A stretch of 64,000 nt of DNA from Planctomycetota bacterium. GTDB lineage: Bacteria; Planctomycetota; UBA1135. Of this stretch, positions 54,265-63,511 are shown piece by piece. The notes below the pieces were generated by a model that saw only the letters and a program-made list of their open reading frames with translations, was not told where the DNA came from and made no database searches. The first letter of the stretch is position 1. Each line of letters opens with the position of its first letter. Both the position numbers and the translations under genes were made by a program. Location: assembly GCA_002705055.1 (NCBI GenBank), contig PAHY01000064.1:61205-125204 (forward strand), read 5' to 3'.

Positions 54265-55827
54265 ATGATCCGCCACATCCTTGTTGTGCTGTTCCTTGGC
54301 CTGCTGGCCACTCTGACCCCTGCGCTTGCCGCCCAGGAGGGCGGTGCCACCGCGGCGCCTGCGCAGCTCACCGCCGAAAACTGCAGCGAGCTGGCCCCTG
54401 AGGTCCAGCACGCGCTGGTGTTCTCGGTCGGCACGCCGCGCCTTTATCAGGCTCTGCAGGCGCTGCTGATCGAAACCGAGTTCGATCGCCGCAAGGAAGC
54501 CGGCCTGCGCGTCGATTTCGCGGAAGTCACGGAGCTCGACGTGGAACAGCGGATTCAGCGCACGATCGGCGACTTCGTGGACAAGAACCCAGACTTGGAT
54601 TTCTGGGCACAGGTCGACGCCGCCGGCTTCGATGAGAAGTCCTACCGCGAGGAGATCCGCCGCAACCTGGTGCTGGAGCGCCTGTATTTCCCGCCGAACT
54701 TCGACGACTGGCCCACCGACATCCTCAAGGAGGTCTTCGGGGGCGAAGACGAGGGCTCGCTGTGGACCTCGATGATCTCGAAGATGCCCGAAGAGCTGCA
54801 GAAGCAGCGCGACGCCGGGCAGCCCGGCGAGATTCACCCCACCACGATGCAGGTCTTCCTGCGTCCGGCGATCTTCGGCTACCTGATGGACAACGCCGAG
54901 ATCAAGTACCCCTTCGATGGCCTGCCTGACGGCGTCGCTCTCAGCGTCAACGGCAAGGAGGTCCAGACGGTGGACCTGCTCAAGCTGTTCGCCGATGTCG
55001 TTTCCGACGTCGAGCTGCAGCGCGCCCGCGACTGGGTGGACGTGGTGGCCAAAACGCGCGCCGCCCTCGAGGCCGAAGGCGTCCTCATGAGCAACGAAGA
55101 GACGCTCGCCCTGGTCGAGGAAGAGCGCAAGGAGTACATCGGCTCGGTCGTGACCTACGAGCAGATCGCGCTCGAGTTCATGGGCTTCCCCAGCCTCGAG
55201 CTCTACCACGCCTACAAGCAGCTGCGCGAGTCGTACCGCAAGACCTTGCCGGATCCCTACTCCGAAGAGGTCATGGACGAGCACCTGAAGAATCGTCTCA
55301 ACTTCATCGGTAACGGCCAGGTCACCGCCGAGGTGATTCTGATCTCCGCCCACGACCTCGACACCGGCACCTGGCCGCAGTCGGGATCCTGGGAGGCCGC
55401 GCGCAAGCGCTCGGAGAACGTGGTCCGCGAGCTGCTGGCCGAGAAGCCCTGGAACGAGGTGCTCAGCCAGTACAGCGAGTACCCGGCCAAGACGCGTGGT
55501 TCGCAGCCCGGCATGCCGCAGCCCCAGCGCGGCCGCTTCGGCTCGCAGATGCGCAACCCGCTGCGTCAGTTCATCGGCGAGAACGACTACACCGATTTCC
55601 TGCTCGGCCACTCGGTGGCGGACCACATCTTCTTCGAAGCAGAGAAGGGTGCGGTCTACGGCCCGGTCGAAGGCGTCTACGGCTTCTACATCTACAAGCT
55701 GATGTCGCGCTCGGATCCGACCAAGCAGCCGGACTGGCGCAACGACGAGCGGGATGCCTACTTCGTCCGTGACGACTACCTGAACGTCAAGTTCCTGGAG
55801 TACGTCTCGGGCGTCATGAATCGCTAA
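54265..55827 (+). CDS. secreted SurA/PpiC-like protein
   Basis: 520 aa from the ATG at 54265, with GGAGAA 8 nt upstream; the track start is six codons earlier. MIRHILVVLFLGLLATLTPALAAQEG is a signal peptide. The body is helical in the first half (SurA-like chaperone region) and has a late parvulin-like block (AEKPWNEVLSQYSEYPAKTRGSQPG, AEKGAVYGPVEGVYGFYIYKL). It probably assists folding of exported proteins. An ABC exporter gene follows after 36 nt. Confidence 0.65.
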   Translation: MIRHILVVLFLGLLATLTPALAAQEGGATAAPAQLTAENCSELAPEVQHALVFSVGTPRLYQALQALLIETEFDRRKEAGLRVDFAEVTELDVEQRIQRTIGDFVDKNPDLDFWAQVDAAGFDEKSYREEIRRNLVLERLYFPPNFDDWPTDILKEVFGGEDEGSLWTSMISKMPEELQKQRDAGQPGEIHPTTMQVFLRPAIFGYLMDNAEIKYPFDGLPDGVALSVNGKEVQTVDLLKLFADVVSDVELQRARDWVDVVAKTRAALEAEGVLMSNEETLALVEEERKEYIGSVVTYEQIALEFMGFPSLELYHAYKQLRESYRKTLPDPYSEEVMDEHLKNRLNFIGNGQVTAEVILISAHDLDTGTWPQSGSWEAARKRSENVVRELLAEKPWNEVLSQYSEYPAKTRGSQPGMPQPQRGRFGSQMRNPLRQFIGENDYTDFLLGHSVADHIFFEAEKGAVYGPVEGVYGFYIYKLMSRSDPTKQPDWRNDERDAYFVRDDYLNVKFLEYVSGVMNR

Positions 55828-55863
55828 GCTGCGGGGGCGTCATCCGGCGCCCTCGTCCTGCGT

Positions 55864-57750
55864 TTGGCCCGTCGAGCCCGACTCCGCGAGACGGCCAGTC
55901 GTCTCGGACCGTACCTGCGTCGCTACCGCGGCACGGCGATCCTCATCGTCGTGCTTGGCGCGGTGGCCGCGGCGGGCGGCCGCTTGACGCTGATCCTGAT
56001 TGACCCGCTGGTCAATCTGCTGTTCCCCGAGCAGCCCACCGCGGCGGTCGACAGGAATGGCGAGGCTTCGCTGCTAGACCGCTTCTCGGACGGCTGGCTG
56101 CTGCCCAAGCTCGAGGGCGTGAGCTGGTTCGGCTGGAGCCCCGAGGTCACGACCGTGGCGATTCTGGTCGGCCTCATGGTCGGCGCGGCGGTCTTCTTCT
56201 CGATCCTGCAGTACATCTTCCTGCGCCTGTCGCGGATGATCGGGATCTGGATGATCGTCGATCTGCGGCAAGATCTGGCGGAACACCTACTGCGGCTTGG
56301 CATGCGTTTCCACGGCGGCCGCCGGATCGGCGACGTCGTATCGCGGATGACCGCCGATGTCAGCACCAGCCTGCGGCTGCTGAACATCCTGGTCGAAGAG
56401 CTCATCCAGGGGCCTTTCAACATCTTGGCTTCGCTGTTCCTGGCCTACGCGGCCGCGCCGACGGCCACCCTCGCGATGCTGGTGTTCATCCCGCTGCTGG
56501 CTTGGCCGGTCATGAAGATTGGTCCGCGGGTGCGGCGGCGCAGCACGCGTTCGCAGGAAAAGCTCGGCGACACGACGCAGTCGCTGATGGAAATGCTGGC
56601 CGGGATCCGAGTGGTCAAGGCCTTCCGGCTCGAGGACTTCCAGGCCGAGGAGTTTCGCAAGGCCAACCAGGAGTTCGTCGATCAGACCGATCGCATGGTG
56701 CGGGCGCAGGCCGCGAGTCGAGGCATTACCGCCTTCATCGCGCAGGCTGGCATGGGGCTGATCGTCGGCGCGATGGTGCTGGTGCAGCTAGCAGGCATGG
56801 AGATCTTCTCCGATGCCGGCAAGATGACCCTGTTCTTCCTGGGCATCGGCACGATGTTCGCGCACGTCAAGCGCTTGACCAAGGCGCTGTCGAACATCTA
56901 CGTCTCGATGGGCGCGACGGATCGCATCTTCGAGGTCTTCGACATGCCGCTCGACGAGCGCGCGGCCGATCAGGGCGCCGAGTTCTCGGGGCTGCACGAG
57001 TCGATCGTCTTCGACGGCGTCGGTTTTGACTACGGCACCGGCGACCGGCCCGCCTTGAGCGAGGTCAGCTTCACGGTGCGCCGCGGCGAGCGGATTGCGC
57101 TGGTAGGGCCGAGCGGGGCCGGCAAGAGCACGCTGCTCGATCTGCTGGCGCGTTTCTACGAACCGACTAGCGGCCAAATCCGAGTCGATGGCCAGCCGCT
57201 CGAGGGCGTCCGCCGGGATCAGTGGCTGGATCGTCTCGCGGTCGTGTCGCAGCGACCCTTCCTGTTCCAGTCCACCCTCGCTGCCAACGTGCAGCTGGGG
57301 CGCGCGGCCGCGACCGAGCAGGAGATCCTGCAGGCGCTCGAAGCCGCGCAACTCGGCGACATGGTGGCGGAGCTGCCCGAAGGCCTCGAGACCGAGGTGG
57401 GCGAACAGGGCGCGCGGCTCAGCGGCGGTCAGGCGCAGCGCGTCACCATCGCGCGTGCCCTGCTGCGCGACGCCGACCTCCTGCTGCTCGACGAAGCGAC
57501 CTCCGCGCTGGACAGCGAGAGCGAACGCAAGGTGCAGGAGGCGCTCCATCGCCTGCTGGCGGGCCGCACTGCCTTCGTGATCGCCCACCGGCTGTCGACC
57601 ATTCAGGACTGCGACCGCATCTTCGTGCTGGAAGAGGGCCGCATCATCGAGGACGGCTCGCACGAAGAGCTAGTGGCGCAGGGCGGCGTCTACGCGCGCA
57701 TGTGGGCGCTGCAGTCGCTCGGCGAAGAGCCCAGCCCCGCCGAGGCCTAG
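55864..57750 (+). CDS. MsbA-like ABC exporter (fused permease-ATPase)
   Basis: 628 aa from a TTG at 55864. The N-terminal six-helix ABC transmembrane domain is followed by an ATPase with Walker A GPSGAGKSTLLDLLARF, Q-loop VVSQRPFLFQ, signature RLSGGQAQRVTIARAL, Walker B LLLLDEATSALD and H-loop IAHRLSTIQ. It exports a lipid or drug-like substrate as a homodimer. It converges with ispF with a 4-nt overlap of ends. Confidence 0.93.
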   Translation: MARRARLRETASRLGPYLRRYRGTAILIVVLGAVAAAGGRLTLILIDPLVNLLFPEQPTAAVDRNGEASLLDRFSDGWLLPKLEGVSWFGWSPEVTTVAILVGLMVGAAVFFSILQYIFLRLSRMIGIWMIVDLRQDLAEHLLRLGMRFHGGRRIGDVVSRMTADVSTSLRLLNILVEELIQGPFNILASLFLAYAAAPTATLAMLVFIPLLAWPVMKIGPRVRRRSTRSQEKLGDTTQSLMEMLAGIRVVKAFRLEDFQAEEFRKANQEFVDQTDRMVRAQAASRGITAFIAQAGMGLIVGAMVLVQLAGMEIFSDAGKMTLFFLGIGTMFAHVKRLTKALSNIYVSMGATDRIFEVFDMPLDERAADQGAEFSGLHESIVFDGVGFDYGTGDRPALSEVSFTVRRGERIALVGPSGAGKSTLLDLLARFYEPTSGQIRVDGQPLEGVRRDQWLDRLAVVSQRPFLFQSTLAANVQLGRAAATEQEILQALEAAQLGDMVAELPEGLETEVGEQGARLSGGQAQRVTIARALLRDADLLLLDEATSALDSESERKVQEALHRLLAGRTAFVIAHRLSTIQDCDRIFVLEEGRIIEDGSHEELVAQGGVYARMWALQSLGEEPSPAEA

Positions 57751-58247
57751 GCCGCCGGGCCCAGCAGCACGACGGCGGTCACATCGACCGCTTCCACCTC
57801 AGAGCCGACGCCTTCGCGCGTCTTGCCCTTGAGGTTGACCCGGTCGAGCGGCAGCTCAAAGAGCTGGGCGAGGTGAGCGCGGATCTCGGCTCGGCGCGGA
57901 GCGATGCGCGGCCGGTCACACTGAATCGCCAGGTCGATCGACCAGCAGCGCAGGCCCTGCTCGGCGACCTGCTGCAGCGCGGTACGCAGCAGCGTGGTCG
58001 AATCCGCCCCCTGATAGCGCGGGTCGGTGTCCGGGAACAGGGTGCCCAGGTCATCCAGTCCGGCCGCCCCGAGCACCGCGTCGGTCAGCGCGTGCAGGAC
58101 CGCATCGCCATCGGAGTGACCCTGGGGGCCGACCGGGCAATCTGCGAAGTGCACTCCGCCGAGCATGCAGGCCCTACCGGCCACCAGCCGATGGCGATCC
58201 GTGCCCAAGCCGATGCGGGGGAGCGGAGAGAAGTCGAATCGAGTCAT
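57747..58247 (-). CDS. ispF: 2-C-methyl-D-erythritol 2,4-cyclodiphosphate synthase
   Basis: 166 aa, normal length. Metal ligands are visible in GLGTDRHRLV (Asp, His) and GHSDGDAVLHALTDAVLGAA, and the substrate block DLGTLFPDTDPRYQGADS is typical. It makes the cyclodiphosphate step of the MEP isoprenoid pathway. It overlaps ispD by 4 nt, so the two enzymes are made together. Confidence 0.95.
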   Translation of the reverse strand: MTRFDFSPLPRIGLGTDRHRLVAGRACMLGGVHFADCPVGPQGHSDGDAVLHALTDAVLGAAGLDDLGTLFPDTDPRYQGADSTTLLRTALQQVAEQGLRCWSIDLAIQCDRPRIAPRRAEIRAHLAQLFELPLDRVNLKGKTREGVGSEVEAVDVTAVVLLGPAA

Positions 58248-58933
58248 CGGGCAGCGATCAGAGCCCGCGCGAGCGCGAGATCATCCGGGGTGGTCAGTTT
58301 GAAGTTGCTGGCCGGGGCCGGGACGAGCGCGGGGCGCAGGCCGCGCCGCTCGAGCAGCATGCACTCATCGGTGGGAAGGCCGTCGGCAAGGTCCCAGTGC
58401 GCGAAGGCCTCGAGCAGCAGCTCGCGCCGCGCGCCCTGGGGGGTCTGGGCTCGCCACAGACCCTCGCGTGGGATGGTCTCGTCGACGACCCCTCCGGGGG
58501 CTTCGCGCTTCAGCGTGTCGGCGAGCGGCTCGGCGGCCAGCGCGCAGCCGTGTTCGCGCGCCGCGCGGGCGACCGCGTCGATCGTCTCCGGGGCGACCAG
58601 CACGCGCGCGGCATCGTGCACCAGCACGACGCCACTCTCGGTCGAGGTGGCCTCGCAGCCGTTGCGGGAAGACAGCCAGCGCTCGGCGCCGCCGGCGACG
58701 ACACGATCCGCGCCCAGCTCCTCGGCGCTGTGCTGCCAGCGCGCGCGCAGTGCATCGGCATCGTCGGGGTTGAGCACCACCACGATCTCGCGCACACAGC
58801 GCGCGGCTCGCACGCTACGCAGCACGTGGGCGAGCACTGCTTCGCCGTCCAGCTCGAGCAGTGCCTTGTTGTGGCCTCCCATGCGCCGACCCTGGCCGGC
58901 TGCGACCACGACCACCGAAGTGTCGGCCTGCAT
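58244..58933 (-). CDS. ispD: 2-C-methyl-D-erythritol 4-phosphate cytidylyltransferase
   Basis: 229 aa from the ATG at 58933; the track extends upstream over ruvC's strand. It starts VVVVAAGQGRRMGGHNKALLELDG, the nucleotidyltransferase signature, with VLVHDAARVLV, WRAQTPQGARRELL and TDECMLLERRG following. The change of the usual K in SxxxK(A)L context is minor. It activates MEP with CTP. Divergent from ruvC by 54 nt. Confidence 0.93.
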   Translation of the reverse strand: MQADTSVVVVAAGQGRRMGGHNKALLELDGEAVLAHVLRSVRAARCVREIVVVLNPDDADALRARWQHSAEELGADRVVAGGAERWLSSRNGCEATSTESGVVLVHDAARVLVAPETIDAVARAAREHGCALAAEPLADTLKREAPGGVVDETIPREGLWRAQTPQGARRELLLEAFAHWDLADGLPTDECMLLERRGLRPALVPAPASNFKLTTPDDLALARALIAAR

Positions 58934-58987
58934 GGCGCGGAGTCTAGCAGGTGGCAGAGGCCGGGTCCTGCGAGCTAGCATGGGGCG

Positions 58988-59530
58988 ATGGCGGAGACCG
59001 TCCTGGGCGTGGATCCGGGGACCCAGCGCGCCGGCTGGGCTCTGGTAGGCCGCGCATCGGATGGGCGGGCGGTGCATGTCGCCAGCGGGGCCTGGGCGCT
59101 GGGCGGGTCGCGGGTTCCCGTGGCCGAGCGTCTGGTGCGGTTGCGCCAGGAACTGGCTGCACTGCTCCAGGATTACCGGCCCGAACTGCTGGCCCTCGAG
59201 GCCGCCTTCTTCGGCAAGAACGCCCGCAGCGCGCTGCGGCTTGGCGAGGCGCGCGGAGTCGTGCTTGTGACCGCGCAGGAGCACGGCATGCAGCTGATCG
59301 AGCTGCCGCCGGCTCAGGTTAAGCGTCGGGTCACGGGCGCAGGGGCTGCCAGCAAAGAGCAGGTGGCGCGTCTGGTGGCCGCGCAGCTGGGGCTGGACGA
59401 GGCGGAGTTCGGCTGCACTGATCAGAGCGACGCGGCGGCGGTGGCTTACTGCGGGCTGCTTGAGACCTCCATGCAGCTCGGGGCCGCGACCGGGCGCCTC
59501 CGACTTCCTCCGGGAGCCAGCCTGCAATGA
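58988..59530 (+). CDS. ruvC: Holliday junction resolvase RuvC
   Basis: 180 aa. Acidic catalytic residues are in VLGVDPGTQRAGWALV, LALEAAFFGKNARSALRLGEARGV and TDQSDAAAVAYC. It cuts four-way junctions symmetrically with RuvAB. No ruvA or ruvB is adjacent. The stop overlaps the next gene start (ATGA). Confidence 0.93.
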   Translation: MAETVLGVDPGTQRAGWALVGRASDGRAVHVASGAWALGGSRVPVAERLVRLRQELAALLQDYRPELLALEAAFFGKNARSALRLGEARGVVLVTAQEHGMQLIELPPAQVKRRVTGAGAASKEQVARLVAAQLGLDEAEFGCTDQSDAAAVAYCGLLETSMQLGAATGRLRLPPGASLQ

Positions 59531-60267
59531 GCGAAGCCCAGAAGGGAATGAAGAAGGAGGTGCGGCGCGCGCTGCTGCAGCGCCCCGAATGGGTCGAGCC
59601 CGGGGTCCTGCTTCAGGATCAGGCTCTGGTGCTGCCCGGCGGTCGCAAGATCCGGCTCCACGGAGTGGACGTGCTGGGGCGACCCTGCCCCGTCGGAGTC
59701 TTCAAAGAGCTCGACGCCGAGGCCTATGACTGGATGCTCGCGGTGCTGTGTGCTTTTCGCGATGGCTTGCTCGGTGGCGATCCGGTGTATGCCCGGGGGC
59801 GCGAGCCGCGCCTGTTTGTGATCGCGCCCTGGTATCGGCCCGAGGATCTCGCCCGGCTGGCCCTGCTTGACGAAGCGGCCCCGGTGCGGGCGCTGCGGGT
59901 GCGTCGCCGGGCCGGCGCATGGGCGACCGAGCTGATTCACCCACGCGCGGACTTCCCGGACGAGTTCGAGCGCTGGGTCGACGCCGCGCCGACTGGCGCG
60001 GAAGGCTTCCTGAGCCGGCTGCGGGCGGCCTGCCTGCGCGGGGTGCATCGCTGTGATTTCCAGGGCGAGCCCTGGCCGCTCCTGATCTCGGGGCCCGGTG
60101 GGCCGCTCGCTGCGATCCACCGCGAAGGCGAGCGCCTGCTTTATCTCGCGGTGCACGAACCGGGGCAGCCCCCGGAGCTGGTCGATCTGCGCTCGGAATC
60201 GGGGCAGGACGCCGCGATCGATCACGTGCTGCGCAGCCGGATCGGCGCCGACCTGGTCGCCAGCTAG
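59527..60267 (+). CDS. unknown protein coupled to ruvC
   Basis: 246 aa. Starts in an ATGA overlap with ruvC. No family is recognised. The N-terminus is basic (MSEAQKGMKKEVRRALLQ) and the rest is a mixed alpha/beta protein with FVIAPWYRPEDLARL and a PPELVDLRSESGQDAAIDHVLRSRIG C-terminus. Its position suggests a link to DNA work, but this is inference. Confidence 0.65.
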   Translation: MSEAQKGMKKEVRRALLQRPEWVEPGVLLQDQALVLPGGRKIRLHGVDVLGRPCPVGVFKELDAEAYDWMLAVLCAFRDGLLGGDPVYARGREPRLFVIAPWYRPEDLARLALLDEAAPVRALRVRRRAGAWATELIHPRADFPDEFERWVDAAPTGAEGFLSRLRAACLRGVHRCDFQGEPWPLLISGPGGPLAAIHREGERLLYLAVHEPGQPPELVDLRSESGQDAAIDHVLRSRIGADLVAS

Positions 60268-60305
60268 ATTCTGTCACCTTCTTCGGTCCCCCCCGTCTTC
60301 CGGGT

Positions 60306-60635
60306 ATGGATCGAAGTGAGTTTGTCGCGCGGCGCATTCTGGCCTGGGCGCTGTTGTTGGTCAGCCTGCGCAGCGCCGCCGCTCTCCGCGGCGAGGGGGC
60401 GGGTACGCCCGCGTGGCAGCTCTATCGGCCCGACTGGGCCACCGATGGCTGGCGCGAATTGGCGACGGTCCCGGGGGTGGGGGCGGCGCAGGCCCGCGCG
60501 ATCGTCCGCGGTCGGGCTGGGCATTCCGGCGTACTCGGCCCCGAGCAACTCCAGCAGCTCCCCGGCGTCGGCGCCAAGACCGCGCAAGCCGCCCGGGCCG
60601 CGGCGCGGGCTTCGGCCGTGGAAGGGCCCGGCTAG
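60306..60635 (+). CDS. ComEA-like helix-hairpin-helix protein
   Basis: 109 aa. A hydrophobic N-terminal segment (ILAWALLLVSLRSAAAL) precedes two HhH motifs, ATVPGVGAAQARAIV and LQQLPGVGAKTAQAA. This is the layout of ComEA DNA receptors and related competence proteins. With dprA elsewhere in the window it hints at natural transformation. No comEC is seen. Confidence 0.72.
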   Translation: MDRSEFVARRILAWALLLVSLRSAAALRGEGAGTPAWQLYRPDWATDGWRELATVPGVGAAQARAIVRGRAGHSGVLGPEQLQQLPGVGAKTAQAARAAARASAVEGPG

Positions 60636-60644
60636 AATGGGGGG

Positions 60645-61508
60645 ATGCAGCCTGCGCCCCCTGCGCTGGAATCGCTCACGGACATCGTGCAACACGCGCT
60701 CGAGGAAGATCGCGCCTTTCACGATGCAACGAGTCAGGCTGTGGTGCCCGCGGCCACTTTGGGTCAGGCCCGGATCGTCGCCAAGCAGGATGGGGTGCTG
60801 GCTGGGCGCGACTACGCCTCGGCTGCGTTTGCGGCTTGCTGTCCGCAGGGTGAGTTCTCCTGGACCGTCCAGGATGGCGATCCCGTTCGAGTGGGTCAGG
60901 TCGTCTGGACAGGGCGTGCCACCGCGCGCGGCCTGCTCGCTGCGGAACGCACGGCGCTCAACTTCCTGCAACAGCTCAGCGGCGTCGCCACGATGACCGC
61001 GCAAGCCGTGGCCGAAACAGGGGGCGACTTCGTCGTCCTCGACACTCGCAAGACGGTGCCCGGCCTGCGCGACGCGCAGAAGGCGGCGGTGCGCGCGGGT
61101 GGGGGCGTCAATCATCGGCGCGATCTGTCGGATCAGCTCCTGCTCAAAGAGAACCACTTCGGCTTTTCGGGCTTGGACTACTCGCAAACGGTTGCTCGGG
61201 CGGTGGCTCATGCCGAGGGCAAGCCGGTCGGCGCCGAGGCCCAAACGCTCGAGCAGGCGCTCGCTGCGCTGGCCGCCGGCGCGAGCTACGTCATGCTCGA
61301 CAACTTCGCCGAAGGCGAGCTCGCCCCGGCCGTTGCCACGATCCGTGCTCAGCATGCCGCTGCGGTGATCGAGGTTTCAGGTGGCCTCACTCCGGCACGG
61401 CTGGCCGCGCTGCGCAGCGCGGGGATCAATCGTGTCTCGTTGGGGGCGCTCACGCATTCCGCGCCGGCCCTGGACTTTTCACTGCTGTTCGATGGCGCTC
61501 TATCCTGA
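60645..61508 (+). CDS. nadC: nicotinate-nucleotide pyrophosphorylase (quinolinate phosphoribosyltransferase)
   Basis: 287 aa. Motifs: ERTALNFLQQLSGVATMT, DTRKTVPGLRDAQKAAVRAGGGVNHRRDLSDQLLLKENH in its core (DTRKTVPGLR, GGGVNHR, KENH) and VMLDNF, then EVSGGLTPARL. It makes nicotinate mononucleotide from quinolinate in de novo NAD synthesis. The 3' end overlaps the VanZ-like gene by 17 nt. Confidence 0.95.
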   Translation: MQPAPPALESLTDIVQHALEEDRAFHDATSQAVVPAATLGQARIVAKQDGVLAGRDYASAAFAACCPQGEFSWTVQDGDPVRVGQVVWTGRATARGLLAAERTALNFLQQLSGVATMTAQAVAETGGDFVVLDTRKTVPGLRDAQKAAVRAGGGVNHRRDLSDQLLLKENHFGFSGLDYSQTVARAVAHAEGKPVGAEAQTLEQALAALAAGASYVMLDNFAEGELAPAVATIRAQHAAAVIEVSGGLTPARLAALRSAGINRVSLGALTHSAPALDFSLLFDGALS

Positions 61509-61992
61509 GCTCTTCCGCCTCCCGGTTCGGGTCCGGCAGCTGCTGCTGGGGCTGTCGATCGCCATCATCGTGGCCGCTTCGATGCGGCCCGGAAAAGCAG
61601 GGGGGACGCCGCCATGGACGCTGGATTTCACGCTCAATCTGGGGCACCAGTTCCTCTATGGCTTCTTCACGCTGTGCGCGCTGCTGCGCCTGCATCCACG
61701 TGCGCCGCTGCATCGTCAGACCTGGATTGCCATGCTGGGCCTGGTCTTCGTCATGGGGGTGCTCGACGAATGGAATCAGAGCCGCGTCGGCGAACGAGGG
61801 GTCGGCTTCTTTGACGTCATCTCCGACTGTCTCGGCTGCTTCCACATTTTGGTCCTGACGCGCTGGTTCAGTGAGCCGCGGCGACTCGGCCCTTCTCTCC
61901 GCCTCATGGCGGGGCTGGCTGTCCTGGGACTTGGCTGGAACCTGTTTCTGGTCGAATCCGGCACCGACATTCCCATTCCCTTCCTCGACTGA
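61492..61992 (+). CDS. VanZ-like membrane protein
   Basis: 166 aa from the ATG at 61492 inside the nadC 3' end; the track start is earlier and in a shadow. Four or so hydrophobic segments, with the VanZ-like core LNLGHQFLYGFFTLCALL and LDEWNQSRVGERGVGFFDVISDCLG. Family function is unclear outside glycopeptide resistance, where VanZ affects teicoplanin response. It overlaps purB by 1 nt. Confidence 0.82.
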   Translation: MALYPELFRLPVRVRQLLLGLSIAIIVAASMRPGKAGGTPPWTLDFTLNLGHQFLYGFFTLCALLRLHPRAPLHRQTWIAMLGLVFVMGVLDEWNQSRVGERGVGFFDVISDCLGCFHILVLTRWFSEPRRLGPSLRLMAGLAVLGLGWNLFLVESGTDIPIPFLD

Positions 61993-63431
61993 TGACTGAC
62001 CGTCACTCCCGCTACTCCTCCCCGCTGGCCGAGCGCTACGCAAGCGCGGCCATGCAGCAGAACTTCTCGTCGCGTCGGCGTGCATTGATCTGGCGCGACC
62101 TCTGGATCGCGCTCGCCGAGTGTGAACAGGAGCTGGGGCTCGATATCAGCGATGAGCAGATTCAGGAGCTGCACGCGGCACGCGAGCAGATCGATCTCGA
62201 CAAGGTCGCCGAGTACGAGCGCGAGCTGCGCCACGATGTGATGGCCCACGTCCACGCCTACGGCGACGTCGCTCCGAAGGCGCGCGGCATTCTGCATCTG
62301 GGTGCGACCTCCTGCTTCGTCGCGGACGGCTCGGACCTGATCATGATGAAGGCCGGCTTGGAGATTCTGCGCGACCGGCTGGTCGCCGTCGTGCGCGCGC
62401 TCGCGGCCTTCTGCGAACAAGAGGCCGCGCATCCGATCCTTGGCTTCACGCACTTCCAGCCGGCTCAGCCGACCACCCTCGGGAAGCGCGCCGCGCTGTG
62501 GCTGCAGGACTTCCACCTTGATCTCGAAGAGCTGGATCGGCTCATCGACCGCCTGCCGTTCCGCGGCGTCAAGGGCACGACGGGCACGCAGGCAAGCTTC
62601 CTGCAGCTCTTCGGAGGTGACCACGAGAAGGTGCGCGAGCTCGACCGGCGGGTCACGCAGCGGGTCGGCTTCCAGCAGCCGATTCCGGTCTGCGGGCAGA
62701 CCTATCCGCGCAAGTGGGATGTGCTGGTGCTGCAGGCAGTCGCGGCGATCGGCACTTCGGCGGCGAAGTTCGCCAATGATATTCGCTTGCTGGCGCACCG
62801 CCGCGAGCTGGAAGAGCCCTTCGGCAAGAAGCAGATCGGCTCCTCGGCGATGCCCTACAAGCGCAACCCGATGCGCTCCGAGCGGATCGGCGCGCTCTCG
62901 CGCTATCTCGTCAATCTCACGCCGAACGCATCCGAGACCGCCGCGCATCAGTGGTTGGAACGCACCCTCGATGACTCCGCCAATCGCAGGATCGCGATCC
63001 CCGAGTCATTCTTGGCAGCCGACGCCATCTTGCTGCTTGTCCAGGATGTCAGCTCGGGGCTGGTGCCCTACCCGCGCGTAATCGAGCGGAATCTGGCTCA
63101 CGAGTTGCCCTTCATGGCCACGGAGTCGATCCTGATGGCAGCCGTGCAGGCTGGGGGAGACCGCCAGGATCTGCACGAGCGCATCCGTGTTCACAGTCAC
63201 GCGGCAGCAGCGCGCATGAAGACCGAAGACGGGGTCAACGACCTGCTCGAACGGATCCAAGCCGATCCCGCTTTTGCGGGGATCGCTGGCCAGCTTGCGG
63301 ATCTGGTTGATCCCCAGGCGTTCGTCGGTCGCGCCCGGGAGCAGGTCGAGGAGTTCCTCGCCGAGGTCATCCGTCCGACGCTGGCTCGGTTTGAAGGTGT
63401 CGAAGCTGCCGAAGGCGAGGTCCGCGTCTAG
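61992..63431 (+). CDS. purB: adenylosuccinate lyase
   Basis: 479 aa. The fumarase/aspartase superfamily motifs are GATSCFVADGSDL, TGTQASFLQLFGGD and the signature SSAMPYKRNPMRSERIG. The length and GFTHFQPAQPTTLGKR block place it with the longer, eukaryote-like ADSL type. It acts twice in purine synthesis. A strong terminator follows 30 nt downstream. Confidence 0.94.
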   Translation: MTDRHSRYSSPLAERYASAAMQQNFSSRRRALIWRDLWIALAECEQELGLDISDEQIQELHAAREQIDLDKVAEYERELRHDVMAHVHAYGDVAPKARGILHLGATSCFVADGSDLIMMKAGLEILRDRLVAVVRALAAFCEQEAAHPILGFTHFQPAQPTTLGKRAALWLQDFHLDLEELDRLIDRLPFRGVKGTTGTQASFLQLFGGDHEKVRELDRRVTQRVGFQQPIPVCGQTYPRKWDVLVLQAVAAIGTSAAKFANDIRLLAHRRELEEPFGKKQIGSSAMPYKRNPMRSERIGALSRYLVNLTPNASETAAHQWLERTLDDSANRRIAIPESFLAADAILLLVQDVSSGLVPYPRVIERNLAHELPFMATESILMAAVQAGGDRQDLHERIRVHSHAAAARMKTEDGVNDLLERIQADPAFAGIAGQLADLVDPQAFVGRAREQVEEFLAEVIRPTLARFEGVEAAEGEVRV

Positions 63432-63460
63432 ACGGCGACGTTTTCATAGGACCGAAAAGG

Positions 63461-63496
63461 AAACGGGCCCTGCCGATCACTCGGCAGGGCCCGTTT
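63461..63496 (+). terminator. bidirectional intrinsic terminator after purB
   Basis: A perfect 16-bp stem, AAACGGGCCCTGCCGA/TCGGCAGGGCCCGTTT, with a TCAC loop lies between convergent purB and the Cys-rich gene. The A/T-rich stem base gives short U runs on both strands. Confidence 0.92.
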
Positions 63497-63511
63497 CAGT
63501 TTGCCGTCTGC

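Noticed and set aside
53422-55626. 734-aa minus-strand ORF
   Set aside because: Its first two thirds are a shadow of the SurA-like gene. Only the part from the GTG at 54192, which begins a lipoprotein signal, is accepted.
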